Counted from the first letter of the stretch, positions 46,366 through 56,134 are shown. The stretch: 64,000 nt of DNA from Octadecabacter sp. B2R22 (GCF_018861045.1 NZ_JAHKQJ010000005.1:484802-548801); one strand, 5' to 3'. The notes: generated by a model from the letters alone, not told the origin. Made by a program: numbers and translations.

Positions 46366-46913
46366 CTAAACAGGTCCGTGTAGCCGCAAACCGAAGCCAA
46401 TTCGGGTAGCGTTTCGGGCGGCACAACCGTGAATGTCGTTTCATAATACGTGACCCCGTTGGATCTGGCCGTCATCGTCCAGTCGCCAAGTGCCAACTCA
46501 TATGGGTAGTCGAACTGGTAAAACGTAATGCCAGGGGTCAGCTCAGCGCCGATTGACGTGCTGAAACTTTGCTTGGTTTGGCCGTTGCCAATAAGCGGCG
46601 GGTGCGTGACCGTCATGACGACGTTGTCTTGGCCAAGCGTGCCTTGAATGCCTGCGCGAACGCCGAACCCGACCCCGATCACCGCTGGAACCAACCGGCC
46701 CTCGCTGACAAAGGGTGGCGCATCTTCGACCACATGAGTGCTCCCCGCGACGGTGTTTGGGGCATCACGAACGACGCCGCCTTCGATCGCACAAAGAACA
46801 CCGGCTTTATAAAATCCCAGAAGGGGTGAGACGGTATCGATGTTTTGTGCATAAACGACAACGCCCCCGCAAACTGCGAGGGCGCTGCCAAGATATAAGG
46901 TTCGCATCATCAT
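46362..46913 (-). CDS. DUF3859 exported protein
   Basis: The 183-residue protein has an N-terminal hydrophobic signal or anchor and a beta-rich domain matching DUF3859 (GVRAGIQGTLGQDNVVMTVTH, then FYQFDYPYELALGDWT). The function is unknown. Three consecutive Met codons begin the frame. It lies 9 bp after pckA on the same strand and overlaps the convergent permease gene by 4 bp. Confidence 0.75.
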   Translation of the reverse strand: MMMRTLYLGSALAVCGGVVVYAQNIDTVSPLLGFYKAGVLCAIEGGVVRDAPNTVAGSTHVVEDAPPFVSEGRLVPAVIGVGFGVRAGIQGTLGQDNVVMTVTHPPLIGNGQTKQSFSTSIGAELTPGITFYQFDYPYELALGDWTMTARSNGVTYYETTFTVVPPETLPELASVCGYTDLFS

Positions 46914-46922
46914 GCGACGACT

Positions 46923-48521
46923 TTAGCCGATTGCTGCGGCTTTGACATCATCGTCAATGAACGGAACATATTGTTCGAAATTGCCGGAGAACATGTCGAC
47001 CAATTTGTTTGCTTGCGCATCGTAGTCCGCGCCATTGGCCCAAGTGTCACGTGGGCTTAGCAGCACATCATCAACGCCGTCACAGGCAAGCGGTACATCA
47101 AAGCCAAAGTTCGCGTCCTTGCGGAACTGACCCTCAACCAGTGAACCGTTCAACGCAGCCGTCAACAACGCGCGTGTCGCTTTGATCGGCATGCGGTTGC
47201 CAGTGCCATACGCGCCACCGGTCCAGCCTGTGTTTACCAGCCAGCAAGTCGCGCCATGCTCCGCAATCTTCTTCTGCAACAGCTTACCGTAGACTTCCGG
47301 GCGGCGCGGCATGAAGGGCGCACCAAAGCACGTGGAAAACGTTGGCTCTGGCTCAGTCACACCGCGCTCTGTGCCAGCGACCTTGGACGTAAAGCCCGAC
47401 AGGAAGTGATACATTGCTTGTGCAGGTGTCAGCCGTGCAATCGGAGGCAACACACCGAATGCATCACATGTCAGCATGATGATGTTCTTGGGGTGACCGC
47501 CCAGTGCGCTTTCGGACGCATTGGAGATATAGTTCAGCGGGTAGGCACAACGCATGTTGGCCGTCAGGCTGTCATCGTCAAAGTCCAGCTCAAGGGTCTC
47601 AGGATCGAACACCATGTTTTCGATAACCGTGCCAGGCATCTGCGTTGTTGCGTAGATTTCAGGTTCGGCTTCGGGGTTCAGGCCAATGGTTTTGGCGTAG
47701 CAGCCGCCCTCAAAGTTAAAGATGCCGCGGTCCGACCAGCCGTGCTCGTCGTCGCCGATCAGCGTGCGGTTCGGGTCAGCGGAAAGTGTTGTTTTACCCG
47801 TGCCTGACAGGCCAAAGAACACAGCGCTATCGACAGGATTGTCTTTGGCGTGGTTGGCGGAACAGTGCATCGGCATGATGTCTTTTTCTGGCAGCAGGTA
47901 GTTGAGCAGTGTGAAAACAGATTTTTTGTTTTCGCCCGCGTATTCAGTACCTGCGATCAAGATCATCTTGCGATCAAAGTTCATGGTGATGACTGTTTCG
48001 CTTCGGCAGCCATGGCGCTCTGGGTCGGCCAAGAAGCTTGGGCAGTTGATCACTGTCCAGTCCGGAGCGAAGGTTTCAACTTCGGACGCTTCAGGACGGC
48101 GCATCATGTGGCGGATGAACAGCCCGTGCCACGCCAGTTCCGTCACAAAACGAACGTCTAGACGGTGCGCCGGATCGGCACCGCCGAACAAGTCCTGAAC
48201 GAAGTAATCCTTACCGTTCATATGCGCGATCATGTCCTCATAGAGGCGATCAAATGCTTCGGGGGCTTGTGCTGCGTTGTTGTCCCACCAGATTGTGTCT
48301 TCGGTGGTGGCGCTGCGAACGACGTGTTTGTCCTTCGGGGAACGACCGGTGAATTTACCAGTCGTCACAAGGAACGTTCCGCCTTTGCCGAGTTGACCCT
48401 CGTCGCGCTTCAGCGCTTCGGCGATAAGGTCGTCTTCGGAATAGTTATAATAGACCTGCCCCAGCCCGCTGATGCCCTGATCCTGCAGTTTCATCGAAGG
48501 GTTGGCCGTGCCGTGGTCCAT
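46923..48521 (-). CDS. pckA: Phosphoenolpyruvate carboxykinase (ATP)
   Basis: It converts oxaloacetate and ATP to phosphoenolpyruvate, the entry to gluconeogenesis. The 532-residue protein has the TGRSPKDK substrate motif near 57-64 and the kinase P-loop [11 protein letters not shown] near 235-242, as in ATP-dependent enzymes. The ATG at 48521 has AGGAG upstream; longer in-frame sequence lies in the promoter region. It is divergent from chvI, the order known in Rhizobiales. Confidence 0.97.
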   Translation of the reverse strand: MDHGTANPSMKLQDQGISGLGQVYYNYSEDDLIAEALKRDEGQLGKGGTFLVTTGKFTGRSPKDKHVVRSATTEDTIWWDNNAAQAPEAFDRLYEDMIAHMNGKDYFVQDLFGGADPAHRLDVRFVTELAWHGLFIRHMMRRPEASEVETFAPDWTVINCPSFLADPERHGCRSETVITMNFDRKMILIAGTEYAGENKKSVFTLLNYLLPEKDIMPMHCSANHAKDNPVDSAVFFGLSGTGKTTLSADPNRTLIGDDEHGWSDRGIFNFEGGCYAKTIGLNPEAEPEIYATTQMPGTVIENMVFDPETLELDFDDDSLTANMRCAYPLNYISNASESALGGHPKNIIMLTCDAFGVLPPIARLTPAQAMYHFLSGFTSKVAGTERGVTEPEPTFSTCFGAPFMPRRPEVYGKLLQKKIAEHGATCWLVNTGWTGGAYGTGNRMPIKATRALLTAALNGSLVEGQFRKDANFGFDVPLACDGVDDVLLSPRDTWANGADYDAQANKLVDMFSGNFEQYVPFIDDDVKAAAIG

Positions 48522-48610
48522 TGTATCTCTCCTAAAATTTAGAGGCCGACGCGGCCTCGATGAACCGCACTTAACACGGGGATTTATGATGTGAATAGTC
48601 GCCTTTAACG

Positions 48611-48640
48611 CAGTTAGCGCAATCATATTCCAGTTAGCGC
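48611..48640. repeat. Two exact 10-bp direct repeats around a -10-like element upstream of pckA
   Basis: CAGTTAGCGC occurs at 48611-48620 and 48631-48640, centre to centre 20 bp (two helical turns). Read towards pckA, the 10-bp spacer contains TATGAT (48627-48622), a good -10 hexamer match. This fits a regulator binding site over the pckA promoter. The remaining 319-bp gap (48522-48840) holds an 8-bp inverted repeat TAGTTTTG/CAAAACTA (48755-48762, 48789-48796) and TTGACC at 48773-48778, possibly the chvI promoter. Confidence 0.55.
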
Positions 48641-48840
48641 CACCAAGGCGGTTCGCCGCTCGGAGATTATCGGCGTTCCGGCCAGAAGTGAGACATTTTA
48701 GCCATTGGTTACCCTTTTTAAGGGCACAAGAAGGTGTCGATTGCCGCTTTTTCCTAGTTTTGGATTGATTCGTTGACCGTAAGTAGGGCAAAACTAAGAA
48801 AAAACAGGCAATAATAATTGAGCAGTAGAGGGGCAGTAAC

Positions 48841-49542
48841 ATGTCACGAATCGCACTTGTCGATGACGACCGGAATATTTTGACTTCCGTACAGATCACA
48901 CTCGAGGCTGAGGGCTTCGAGGTCGAGACGTATGCAGATGGCCAGCAGGCGCTTGACGCTTTTAACAAGCGCCTTCCTGACATGGCCGTTTTGGACATCA
49001 AAATGCCGCGCATGGATGGAATGGACCTGCTTCAGCGTCTTCGCCAGAAAACCACCATGCCTGTGATTTTTCTTACATCTAAAGATGATGAGATTGACGA
49101 AGTACTCGGCCTTCGCATGGGCGCCGACGACTACGTTAAGAAACCATTCAGCCAACGTCTTTTGGTAGAACGCATTCGTGCGTTGTTGCGCCGTCAGGAT
49201 GCGATGTCCGGCGAACCTATTGAAGAGACCGAGGAAACCAAAGTCCTCGTTCGTGGCGATCTCTCGATGGATCCATTGCGCCATGCTGTAAAATGGAAAG
49301 GCAATGACGTGTCTCTGACCGTCACCGAGTTCCTTTTGCTGCAGGCATTGGCACAGCGTCCAGGTTTCGTGAAATCGCGGGATCAGCTTATGGACGTCGC
49401 ATATGACGATCAGGTTTACGTAGATGACCGCACGATCGACAGCCACATCAAGCGTCTGCGCAAGAAGATGCGCACGGCTGATGATGAATTTTCGGCGATC
49501 GAAACGCTTTATGGTATCGGTTATCGATACAACGAAGAGTAA
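48841..49542 (+). CDS. chvI: Response regulator ChvI
   Basis: An OmpR-family response regulator of 233 residues, the partner of ChvG in acid and envelope-stress control in alphaproteobacteria. The receiver domain has acidic residues DDD at 8-10, the phosphoacceptor Asp52 ([10 protein letters not shown]) and the DDYVKKPF switch Lys; the C-terminal winged helix (about 125-230) includes [18 protein letters not shown]. It starts 299 bp after the pckA side and is followed by chvG after 29 bp. Confidence 0.95.
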   Translation: MSRIALVDDDRNILTSVQITLEAEGFEVETYADGQQALDAFNKRLPDMAVLDIKMPRMDGMDLLQRLRQKTTMPVIFLTSKDDEIDEVLGLRMGADDYVKKPFSQRLLVERIRALLRRQDAMSGEPIEETEETKVLVRGDLSMDPLRHAVKWKGNDVSLTVTEFLLLQALAQRPGFVKSRDQLMDVAYDDQVYVDDRTIDSHIKRLRKKMRTADDEFSAIETLYGIGYRYNEE

Positions 49543-49571
49543 TGTTGCCGCTCCTTTAGTAGGGACCTTCC

Positions 49572-51311
49572 ATGACGGTTGCCCCAAAGATTGACGTCCG
49601 AGACCTAAAATCCGTGCGCAACGCTGCGCGCGAAGGTGGCGGCGTTGTGCTTGGGGAAGACTTTGTTTCCCCGCGTTCCGGCGATGCAATGACGCAGCGC
49701 CGCAAACGTCGCGGGTTGTTCCACCTACGCAAGTCGCCAATTGCCCGTAAAATCATTACGTTCAACCTGTTGGGGCTGATCGTGATGGTTGCAGGGGTGC
49801 TTTACCTTGACCCCGCACGCGACAACCTGACGTACCAACGTGGCAGCGCGTTGGTCAGCGAAGTTGAACTCATCGCGGATGTGTTTGAAGCGCAACTGCC
49901 CATCAATGCTCCCGTCAATCTGATGAGCGGTGACGGTATGGATGCGCAGATCACACTCGAAAACCTCGATCTTCGGGGCGGTCTCGATGTCTATCTTCTG
50001 GATCGAAGCGGCACGCTCGTTCAAAAATGGTCTGCCCCGACAACAGAAGACACTCCAGTTCCCGGGCTTGAACGTGGCGGAAGCAGCGTGTTCATAACGA
50101 GGCTTCTTAACGGTGCGTTTGAAAAAATTTCAGGTTTGTTTGGAACGCGAGGCGACGAAACCGGCACCTTGGACCTGACCGAAGATTTGCAGGACGATGT
50201 GCAAACAACCCTTGATGGTGGAACGTGGTTGGAGACCCTGAAGGATGGCCAAGGGCGATCCTTCTTCAAAGTCCTGACTCCTGTTGTCCAGCAGGGTGGG
50301 GCGTCGGTTGGTGTAATTGCCCTTGTCTCATCCCCGGGAGAGCTGGATGATCTGGTCGCGCGCGACCGTGAGCGGCTTCTTCAGGTGTTTTTCATCGGGG
50401 TCATTGTCTCCATCGCGCTGAGCCTTGTGCTTGCCTCCACGATTGCGCACCCGCTGTCTGACCTAGCGAAAGCGGCAGAGCTGGGCCGGGATCGAAACGC
50501 CCGCAAAAAGTCTCCTCACAGCATTCAAATTCCTGACCTGACAGGCCGTCCGGATGAAATCGGTCGCTTATCGGGGGCGCTGCGCGGAATGGTATCTGCC
50601 CTGTTCGACCGGATTGAGGGCAACGAACAATTTGCCGCCGACGTTGCCCATGAGATAAAAAACCCGCTGGCGTCCCTGCGCTCTGCGGTTGGCACATTGC
50701 GAAACGTCACGCGTCAGGATCATCGTGATCGGATGCTAGAAGTAATTGAGCACGATGTGCAGCGATTGGACCGTTTGGTGAGTGACATTTCCAATGCATC
50801 ACGTTTGGACTCCGAGCTTGTGAAGGAAGAGGAAGAAGCCTTCAACCTGATCAAGATGCTGGGTCACCTGACCGAATTCTTGGGTAATCAGGCGAAAGAA
50901 AAGGGTGTCGATTTCATTTCCGATCTGCCCGAAGGCCCAATTGAGATTTTGGGCCTAGAGGGTCGATTGGCGCAGGTTTTCGTGAACCTGATTTCCAACG
51001 CAATTTCGTTTTGTGAAGATGGCGACGCGATCCGCGTCTGGGTCCGTAAACGCGAGAATCGTGTGCTGGTCGTTGTGGAAGACACTGGGCCGGGTATTCC
51101 CGATGGCGCATTACAAAAAGTGTTCCAGCGTTTCTATTCGGAACGGCCTGAACAACAGTTCGGCGACAACTCAGGCCTTGGTCTCGCGATTTCAAAGCAA
51201 ATCGTTGAGGCGCACGGTGGTGTGATCTGGGCAGAGAATATCCGCCCGACGGACGCAGACATCGGATCCGATCCTTTGGGCGCGCGCTTTGTCGTCGGCC
51301 TGCCGGTCTAA
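49572..51311 (+). CDS. chvG: Sensor histidine kinase ChvG
   Basis: A 579-residue membrane kinase with two helices (about 55-78 and 270-292) around a periplasmic domain, HAMP linker, H-box with the phosphorylated His360 (FAADVAHEIKNPLASLR), and a C-terminal ATPase (DTGPGIPDG, GLGLAISKQIV). The long cytoplasmic N-terminal arm is normal for ChvG. It precedes hprK directly, the order known from Rhizobiales and Rhodobacterales. Confidence 0.95.
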   Translation: MTVAPKIDVRDLKSVRNAAREGGGVVLGEDFVSPRSGDAMTQRRKRRGLFHLRKSPIARKIITFNLLGLIVMVAGVLYLDPARDNLTYQRGSALVSEVELIADVFEAQLPINAPVNLMSGDGMDAQITLENLDLRGGLDVYLLDRSGTLVQKWSAPTTEDTPVPGLERGGSSVFITRLLNGAFEKISGLFGTRGDETGTLDLTEDLQDDVQTTLDGGTWLETLKDGQGRSFFKVLTPVVQQGGASVGVIALVSSPGELDDLVARDRERLLQVFFIGVIVSIALSLVLASTIAHPLSDLAKAAELGRDRNARKKSPHSIQIPDLTGRPDEIGRLSGALRGMVSALFDRIEGNEQFAADVAHEIKNPLASLRSAVGTLRNVTRQDHRDRMLEVIEHDVQRLDRLVSDISNASRLDSELVKEEEEAFNLIKMLGHLTEFLGNQAKEKGVDFISDLPEGPIEILGLEGRLAQVFVNLISNAISFCEDGDAIRVWVRKRENRVLVVVEDTGPGIPDGALQKVFQRFYSERPEQQFGDNSGLGLAISKQIVEAHGGVIWAENIRPTDADIGSDPLGARFVVGLPV

Positions 51312-51761
51312 ATGCTGTCGGTTGCGCCCAAAGAGGGGCCTGACGGTCGATTGCAGCTTCATGCCAGTACTGTTGTTATAAACCGCCACGCAGTTGCCCT
51401 GACAGGCCCGTCCGGCTCTGGAAAGTCAGGGCATGCGCTGGCGCTGATGTCACGTGGTGCGGTGCTTTTGGCTGATGACATCACTTGGATTGTGCGGACG
51501 TCACAAGGGTTGATCGCGCAATGTCCGCCAACCCTTAAGGGGCGAATTGAAGCACGTGGAGTCGGCATCTTGTCTGTCGATCACATCGAGAAAGCACCAC
51601 TGCGTTTAATTGTTGATCTAGGAACGGTTGAAACGGACCGCATCCCACCGTGGCGCAGTATTGAGCTAATGGGCGAGCAGGTCGCGCTCCTTCACAACTC
51701 CGAGACGAGCCATTTCGCCGACGCAATTATGCAGTATATGAAACATGAACGTTCGGATTGA
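51312..51761 (+). CDS. hprK: Short HPr kinase/phosphorylase (HprK)
   Basis: HprK phosphorylates HPr on a serine. The 149-residue protein contains only the catalytic domain, with the P-loop GPSGSGKSG at 32-40, and lacks the N-terminal half of the Firmicutes enzyme; this short form is known in alphaproteobacteria. It follows the chvG stop immediately. The HPr at 53099 keeps Ser46, its expected target. Confidence 0.92.
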   Translation: MLSVAPKEGPDGRLQLHASTVVINRHAVALTGPSGSGKSGHALALMSRGAVLLADDITWIVRTSQGLIAQCPPTLKGRIEARGVGILSVDHIEKAPLRLIVDLGTVETDRIPPWRSIELMGEQVALLHNSETSHFADAIMQYMKHERSD

Positions 51762-51783
51762 TCTGGATAGGTTGGGACTGAAG

Positions 51784-52683
51784 ATGGCAAACGACTCCCC
51801 TAAGCCGCAGAAGTTAATCGTCGTAAGTGGGCCGTCCGGTGCGGGGCGATCTACGGCAATCAATGTGCTTGAAGACCTCGGGTTTGAGGCAATTGATAAC
51901 GTCCCCCTGACATTGATCCCGCGGCTGACGGATGGCGAATTACAATCCCCATTGGCAATTGGAATCGATGTCCGCAATCGGGACTTTTCGAACGCGGCCG
52001 TCGCTGAAATGTTGAAAAACCTCCAGCGGAGGAACGACATCGACGCGCAGCTTCTCTACCTCGAAGCGGACGAAGACACGCTGGTTCGCCGTTATTCCGA
52101 AACACGCCGTCGCCACCCTCTCGCCCCTGATGAGCCCGCAATCCAAGGTATCCGCAAAGAGGCTGACCTTCTTGCGCCTTTGCGCGAACAGGCGGAAATC
52201 CTTCTGGATACATCTGATTTGTCACCTCATGACCTCAAGGCGCGGCTCACGGATTGGTTTGGCGAGGAGGGCGGCAGCTTGTTTGGCGTGAGCCTGCAAT
52301 CATTTTCTTATAAGCGTGGGGCACCGAAGGGCGTCGATATGACGTTCGATTGTCGGTTTCTCAAGAATCCCTATTGGGACCCTGCCTTGCGAACATTCAC
52401 CGGCTTGGACGCGGCTGTTGGGGACTACATCCAGACAGACCCGCGCGCAGCGGAGTTTATGGACAAAGTTTTAGACCTGCTTTTGATGCTACTCCCGGCT
52501 TTCCGAGAGGAAGGAAAATCGCACGTTAGTGTCGGGTTTGGCTGTACCGGCGGGCAACATCGGTCCGTTTATGTGACGGAACAATTGGTCTTGGCCCTTG
52601 CGAACAACGATTGGCGGGTGTCTAAACGACACCGAGAATTGGATCGAGCGGCGTCGACTCGCCCAGCATCTAGCGGATCGTAA
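51784..52683 (+). CDS. rapZ: RapZ-like nucleotide-binding protein
   Basis: The 299-residue protein has a P-loop GPSGAGRS at 16-23 and the C-terminal region with IGCTGGQHRSVY-type residues (here GFGCTGGQHRSVYV). In Escherichia coli RapZ delivers GlmZ sRNA to RNase E; in alphaproteobacteria the role is less clear. The ATG at 51784 is preferred, as it follows a GGGA-type ribosome binding site and gives the conserved start; an earlier in-frame ATG (51745) overlaps hprK. Confidence 0.85.
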   Translation: MANDSPKPQKLIVVSGPSGAGRSTAINVLEDLGFEAIDNVPLTLIPRLTDGELQSPLAIGIDVRNRDFSNAAVAEMLKNLQRRNDIDAQLLYLEADEDTLVRRYSETRRRHPLAPDEPAIQGIRKEADLLAPLREQAEILLDTSDLSPHDLKARLTDWFGEEGGSLFGVSLQSFSYKRGAPKGVDMTFDCRFLKNPYWDPALRTFTGLDAAVGDYIQTDPRAAEFMDKVLDLLLMLLPAFREEGKSHVSVGFGCTGGQHRSVYVTEQLVLALANNDWRVSKRHRELDRAASTRPASSGS

Positions 52684-52693
52684 GGATACAAGA

Positions 52694-53089
52694 GTGATCG
52701 GAATCGTGATTGTGGCCCATGGTGGACTGGCGGCGGAATATCTTTCCGCCGTGGAACATGTGGTCGGAAAACAGTCTGGCGTCTATGCCATCACGATTGC
52801 GCCCGAAGATGACCGCGCGGTTAAGCAAGAAGAAATCTGCAATGCTGCTGATGCGTCCGATATGGGGGACGGCGTCGTTGTCGTCACAGATATGTTTGGT
52901 GGGTCCCCATCCAACCTGTCGCTGAGGGCCTGTAGCCCGTCCAACCGCCGCATCCTTTATGGTGCGAATCTTCCGATGCTTGTGAAACTCGCAAAATCTC
53001 GCAGGAAATCTGTTAACGATGCTGTGTCTGCCGCACTTGATGCAGGCCGCAAATACATCGACAGCCACATTGTCGAACTGGACACTTAG
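52694..53089 (+). CDS. PTS EIIA component, mannose type
   Basis: A 131-residue protein starting at a GTG, with the phosphorylated His9 in VIVAHGGLAAEY and the MFGGSPSNL loop of the mannose-type EIIA fold. No membrane EIIC or EIID gene is near, so it probably acts in regulation rather than sugar transport, beside HprK and HPr. AAGGA lies close upstream. Confidence 0.92.
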   Translation: MIGIVIVAHGGLAAEYLSAVEHVVGKQSGVYAITIAPEDDRAVKQEEICNAADASDMGDGVVVVTDMFGGSPSNLSLRACSPSNRRILYGANLPMLVKLAKSRRKSVNDAVSAALDAGRKYIDSHIVELDT

Positions 53090-53098
53090 GGGCAGGTT

Positions 53099-53368
53099 AT
53101 GGTTTCGCGCGTACTGAACATCACCAACATTAAGGGCCTGCATGCTCGCGCATCTGCGAAATTTGTAGACGTGGCCGAACAGTTTGACGCCACGGCAGAG
53201 GTCTCAAAGGATGGGCTTTCGGCTGATGGTGATAGCATCATGGGTCTTTTGATGTTGGCAGCTTCTAAGGGAACCTCTATTGAGGTCGAAACCAACGGCC
53301 CCCAGGCTGAACAGCTCATGGATGCGCTGGATGCTCTGGTGGCTGACAAATTCGGAGAAGGCAACTGA
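53099..53368 (+). CDS. ptsH: Phosphocarrier protein HPr
   Basis: The 89-residue HPr has the phosphorylated His15 in KGLHARAS and the regulatory Ser46 in GDSIMGLLML. It should be phosphorylated by enzyme I (not in this window) and by HprK. With EIIA it forms a regulatory relay, not a complete transport PTS. It begins 9 bp after the EIIA stop. Confidence 0.96.
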   Translation: MVSRVLNITNIKGLHARASAKFVDVAEQFDATAEVSKDGLSADGDSIMGLLMLAASKGTSIEVETNGPQAEQLMDALDALVADKFGEGN

Positions 53369-53402
53369 CGCCTCATTCCGCGAGTGGCTAGGAAGCAAAC
53401 GC

Positions 53403-54281
53403 TTGACTGACAAGGCGACAAGAACACGGAGCCAAACGGCGGACGAAGACGCACCTCGCGTCTATGACAACCGATCTTTGACGTATTCCGAAACCTTTGA
53501 CAGCAACACCAAGCGCTGGTTCATCATGGGGATGGAATGGCTGACCGGTAAGTTGAAGGTCATCCGTCGTGTCCGCCAATTCGAAAAGATGGGCACTCAT
53601 AAGGGCCAAGAATTCTGGCCGGCCACGATGAAAGCTATGGGGATCGAAATCACGACCCCCCAAGAGCAGTTCGACAACATTCCCGCGACAGGCCCCGTTG
53701 TTTTTGTCGCAAACCACCCGCACGGGATGGTCGACGGAATGATCCTTGCTGATATTATCGGGCGCCGCCGTAACGACTACCGCATTTTGACACGCTCCCT
53801 TCTGACGGGGATCGACGAAAGTGCTGCTAGCTACATGATTCCTGTGCCATTCCTTCACGAAGCCGATGCGCAGAAGAAAATGATCGAAATGCGCGCCAAA
53901 GCCATGGAGCACCTTGGCAATGACGGGTTGATCGCGCTGTTCCCATCAGGCGTAGTGGCGACGTCCAAGACGATGTGGGGCCCTGTCGTTGAGGAAGAGT
54001 GGAACGTCTTCACTGCAAAAATGATCAAACGATCCGGCGCCACCGTTGTGCCGTGCTACTTCCCGGGGTTTAACTCGCGCTGGTATCAGATCGCCAACAA
54101 GATAAGCGGTACGCTGCGCCAGGGTTTGTTGATCCACGAGATCGCACATGCGTTCGATAAACCCCAGAAACCGGTGATCGGTGCCCCGATCTTGCCGGAC
54201 GAGGTCGCCGAGCGCAGCAAAGACCCACGCGCGTTTATGGCGTGGCTCCGCGAACATACGCTGTCTCTTAAGGAAACTTAA
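53403..54281 (+). CDS. Lysophospholipid acyltransferase family protein
   Basis: A 292-residue protein of the PlsC/AGPAT superfamily; the catalytic motif reads NHPHGMVDG, an HX5D spacing as in the haemolysin-like OlsA/NHPxGxxDG group rather than the HX4D of classical PlsC. It probably acylates a lyso-lipid or amino-lipid at the inner membrane. A TTG at 53403 with AGGAAG about 8 bases upstream is chosen, because longer frames overlap HPr. It overlaps hbdA (convergent) by 4 bp. Confidence 0.8.
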   Translation: MTDKATRTRSQTADEDAPRVYDNRSLTYSETFDSNTKRWFIMGMEWLTGKLKVIRRVRQFEKMGTHKGQEFWPATMKAMGIEITTPQEQFDNIPATGPVVFVANHPHGMVDGMILADIIGRRRNDYRILTRSLLTGIDESAASYMIPVPFLHEADAQKKMIEMRAKAMEHLGNDGLIALFPSGVVATSKTMWGPVVEEEWNVFTAKMIKRSGATVVPCYFPGFNSRWYQIANKISGTLRQGLLIHEIAHAFDKPQKPVIGAPILPDEVAERSKDPRAFMAWLREHTLSLKET

Positions 54282-55153
54282 CGGGTCGGAACGGGCGTTT
54301 CGCCACGGTAATCGTAGAAGCCACGCTTGGTCTTGCGACCCAGCCATCCAGCCTCAACGTATTTTGTCAGCAGTGGACAAGGGCGGTATTTCGTATCTGC
54401 CAGACCGTCGTGCAACACGTTCATAATCGCAAGGCAGGTATCCAACCCGATAAAGTCAGCCAGCTCAAGCGGGCCCATCGGATGGTTCGCACCGAGTTTT
54501 AGCGATGTATCAATGGATTCCACGTTCCCCACACCTTCATACAACGCATAGACCGCTTCGTTGATCATCGGCATCAAGATGCGATTGACGATGAACGCAG
54601 GGAAATCCTCGGCGGTTGCTGACGTCTTGCCCAAACGGTCCACGACACCTTTGCATGCGTCAAATGTCGGGGCATCTGTGGCAATACCGCGGATCAGTTC
54701 GACCAATTGCATGATCGGAACGGGGTTCATGAAGTGGAACCCCATGAATTTCTCGGGGCGATCTGTGCGCGATGCAAGGCGCGTAATCGAGATGGATGAC
54801 GTGTTGGACGTCAGGATCGTGTCAGGGGTCAAATGTGGCAGCAGGTCTTCGAAAATGGCTTGCTTGACGGTCTCTCGTTCAGTCGCAGCCTCGATCACCA
54901 AGTCTGTCGGGCCAAGGTCTGTGAGGGTCAGCGTGGTGCCGATCCGGCGCAACCCTTCGGACTTTTCGTCCTCTGTTATCAAGCCCTTGGAAACCTGACG
55001 GTCCATGTTTTTGCCAACCCCCGCCAATGCCGCCTTTAGGGCGTCATCGCTAATGTCTGTCATCAGAACATCGTAACCGGCCAAGGCGCAAACATGCGCG
55101 ATACCGCTGCCCATTTGCCCTGCTCCAACAACGCCGATCCGTTCAATGCTCAT
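54278..55153 (-). CDS. hbdA: 3-hydroxybutyryl-CoA dehydrogenase
   Basis: It oxidises or forms 3-hydroxybutyryl-CoA with NAD(P). The 291-residue protein has the dinucleotide motif GAGQMGSGIAH at about 10-20, the catalytic His in GFHFMNPVP, and the second-domain FIVNRILMPM and NHPMGPLELADFIGLD blocks. It is close to etfA/etfB and mcd products in metabolism, fitting acetyl-CoA assimilation or fatty-acid degradation. Confidence 0.93.
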   Translation of the reverse strand: MSIERIGVVGAGQMGSGIAHVCALAGYDVLMTDISDDALKAALAGVGKNMDRQVSKGLITEDEKSEGLRRIGTTLTLTDLGPTDLVIEAATERETVKQAIFEDLLPHLTPDTILTSNTSSISITRLASRTDRPEKFMGFHFMNPVPIMQLVELIRGIATDAPTFDACKGVVDRLGKTSATAEDFPAFIVNRILMPMINEAVYALYEGVGNVESIDTSLKLGANHPMGPLELADFIGLDTCLAIMNVLHDGLADTKYRPCPLLTKYVEAGWLGRKTKRGFYDYRGETPVPTR

Positions 55154-55314
55154 GATTTCGATCCTTCTGGTTGGGGTCACCATAGGGGGCTGGGCGGGCA
55201 CGCTCAATCCCTCGTGGTGTCGGCAAGTTTAGGCAAATTCTGTGTTTAAGGCTTTGGCAATGGAATCGGCAGAATGTTGTCCGTGGTGAGTGAAAATTTA
55301 GAAGGGTGGGACCC

Positions 55315-56100
55315 ATGAAATCCGATATAAAACCAAGGGGCGCATTGCGCCTAGCGCCGTGTCATTACGGCCTGTCAAAACTACCATTTCGCGGTCCAAT
55401 GCGATCAACAGAAGGGCGCTTCGTTGCCTTCTTGGGCGGGTCGGAAACCTTTGCGAAGTATATCCGTAATCCCTATCCAGATAGGGTCGAGACCGAGATA
55501 GGCGAAGTCTGTATTAACCTCGGCTTTCAATCCGCGGGGCCAGATGTCTTTCTGCGTGATACAGCCGTGCAATCCTTGTGCCATGACGCCGTCGCGACAA
55601 TCATTCAGGTTCTGAACGTCGCGAATGTCAGCAACTCGTTTTACAAGGTGCATCCGCGTCGCAATGATCGATTTGTTGGGCCGACCGACAAGTTGAAACA
55701 GCTCTTCCCCGAGGTCGATTTTACTGAGATCGCTTTTACCGGCCACTTGGTTGCACGCCTTCGTGCGGAAGATGAACAGCGTTTCGAACTGGTGAAAGAA
55801 CACCTCCAACGTACGTGGTTGCGCCGGATGAAGACACTGGTTGGTCGCTCGGGTGGGCCAGTTGTGGTGCTTTGGCTTCGCCAAAGTAATGAGGCAGATG
55901 CGCTGGTTACGGCTCGGATGGTTGAAGGATTACGCGATTACGTTGCGCAGATCGTCGAAGTCGCCATCGAAAAGGATGGCCTTGATGAAAAATGCTATGC
56001 ACCGCTCGACACTCTTGGCGCCGCAGACGCCATGGGGGCGAAAACCCACGCAGCGGTTGCGAAGGCTCTGCGTGGGCCATTGATGGCCTGCTTGCGTTAA
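55315..56100 (+). CDS. DUF6473 protein
   Basis: A 261-residue protein matching DUF6473, widespread in Rhodobacterales, with FVAFLGGSETFAKYI, INLGFQSAGPDVFL, and FYKVHPRRNDRFVG as conserved blocks. The fold and the asparagine/histidine motifs recall SGNH-like hydrolases, but a catalytic set cannot be assigned. The ATG at 55315 is preceded by GAAGGG. Its 3' end meets etfA with a shared terminator. Confidence 0.8.
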   Translation: MKSDIKPRGALRLAPCHYGLSKLPFRGPMRSTEGRFVAFLGGSETFAKYIRNPYPDRVETEIGEVCINLGFQSAGPDVFLRDTAVQSLCHDAVATIIQVLNVANVSNSFYKVHPRRNDRFVGPTDKLKQLFPEVDFTEIAFTGHLVARLRAEDEQRFELVKEHLQRTWLRRMKTLVGRSGGPVVVLWLRQSNEADALVTARMVEGLRDYVAQIVEVAIEKDGLDEKCYAPLDTLGAADAMGAKTHAAVAKALRGPLMACLR

Positions 56101-56105
56101 ACGAA

Positions 56106-56134
56106 AAAGGCCCGCCACAAACGGGCGGGCCTTT
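56106..56134. terminator. Bidirectional terminator between DUF6473 and etfA
   Basis: An 11-bp stem (56106-56116 with 56124-56134, centred on GGCCCGCC/GGCGGGCC) closes a 7-base loop. On the minus strand it runs into five U residues; on the plus strand the U tract is short. It ends both convergent genes. Confidence 0.8.
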
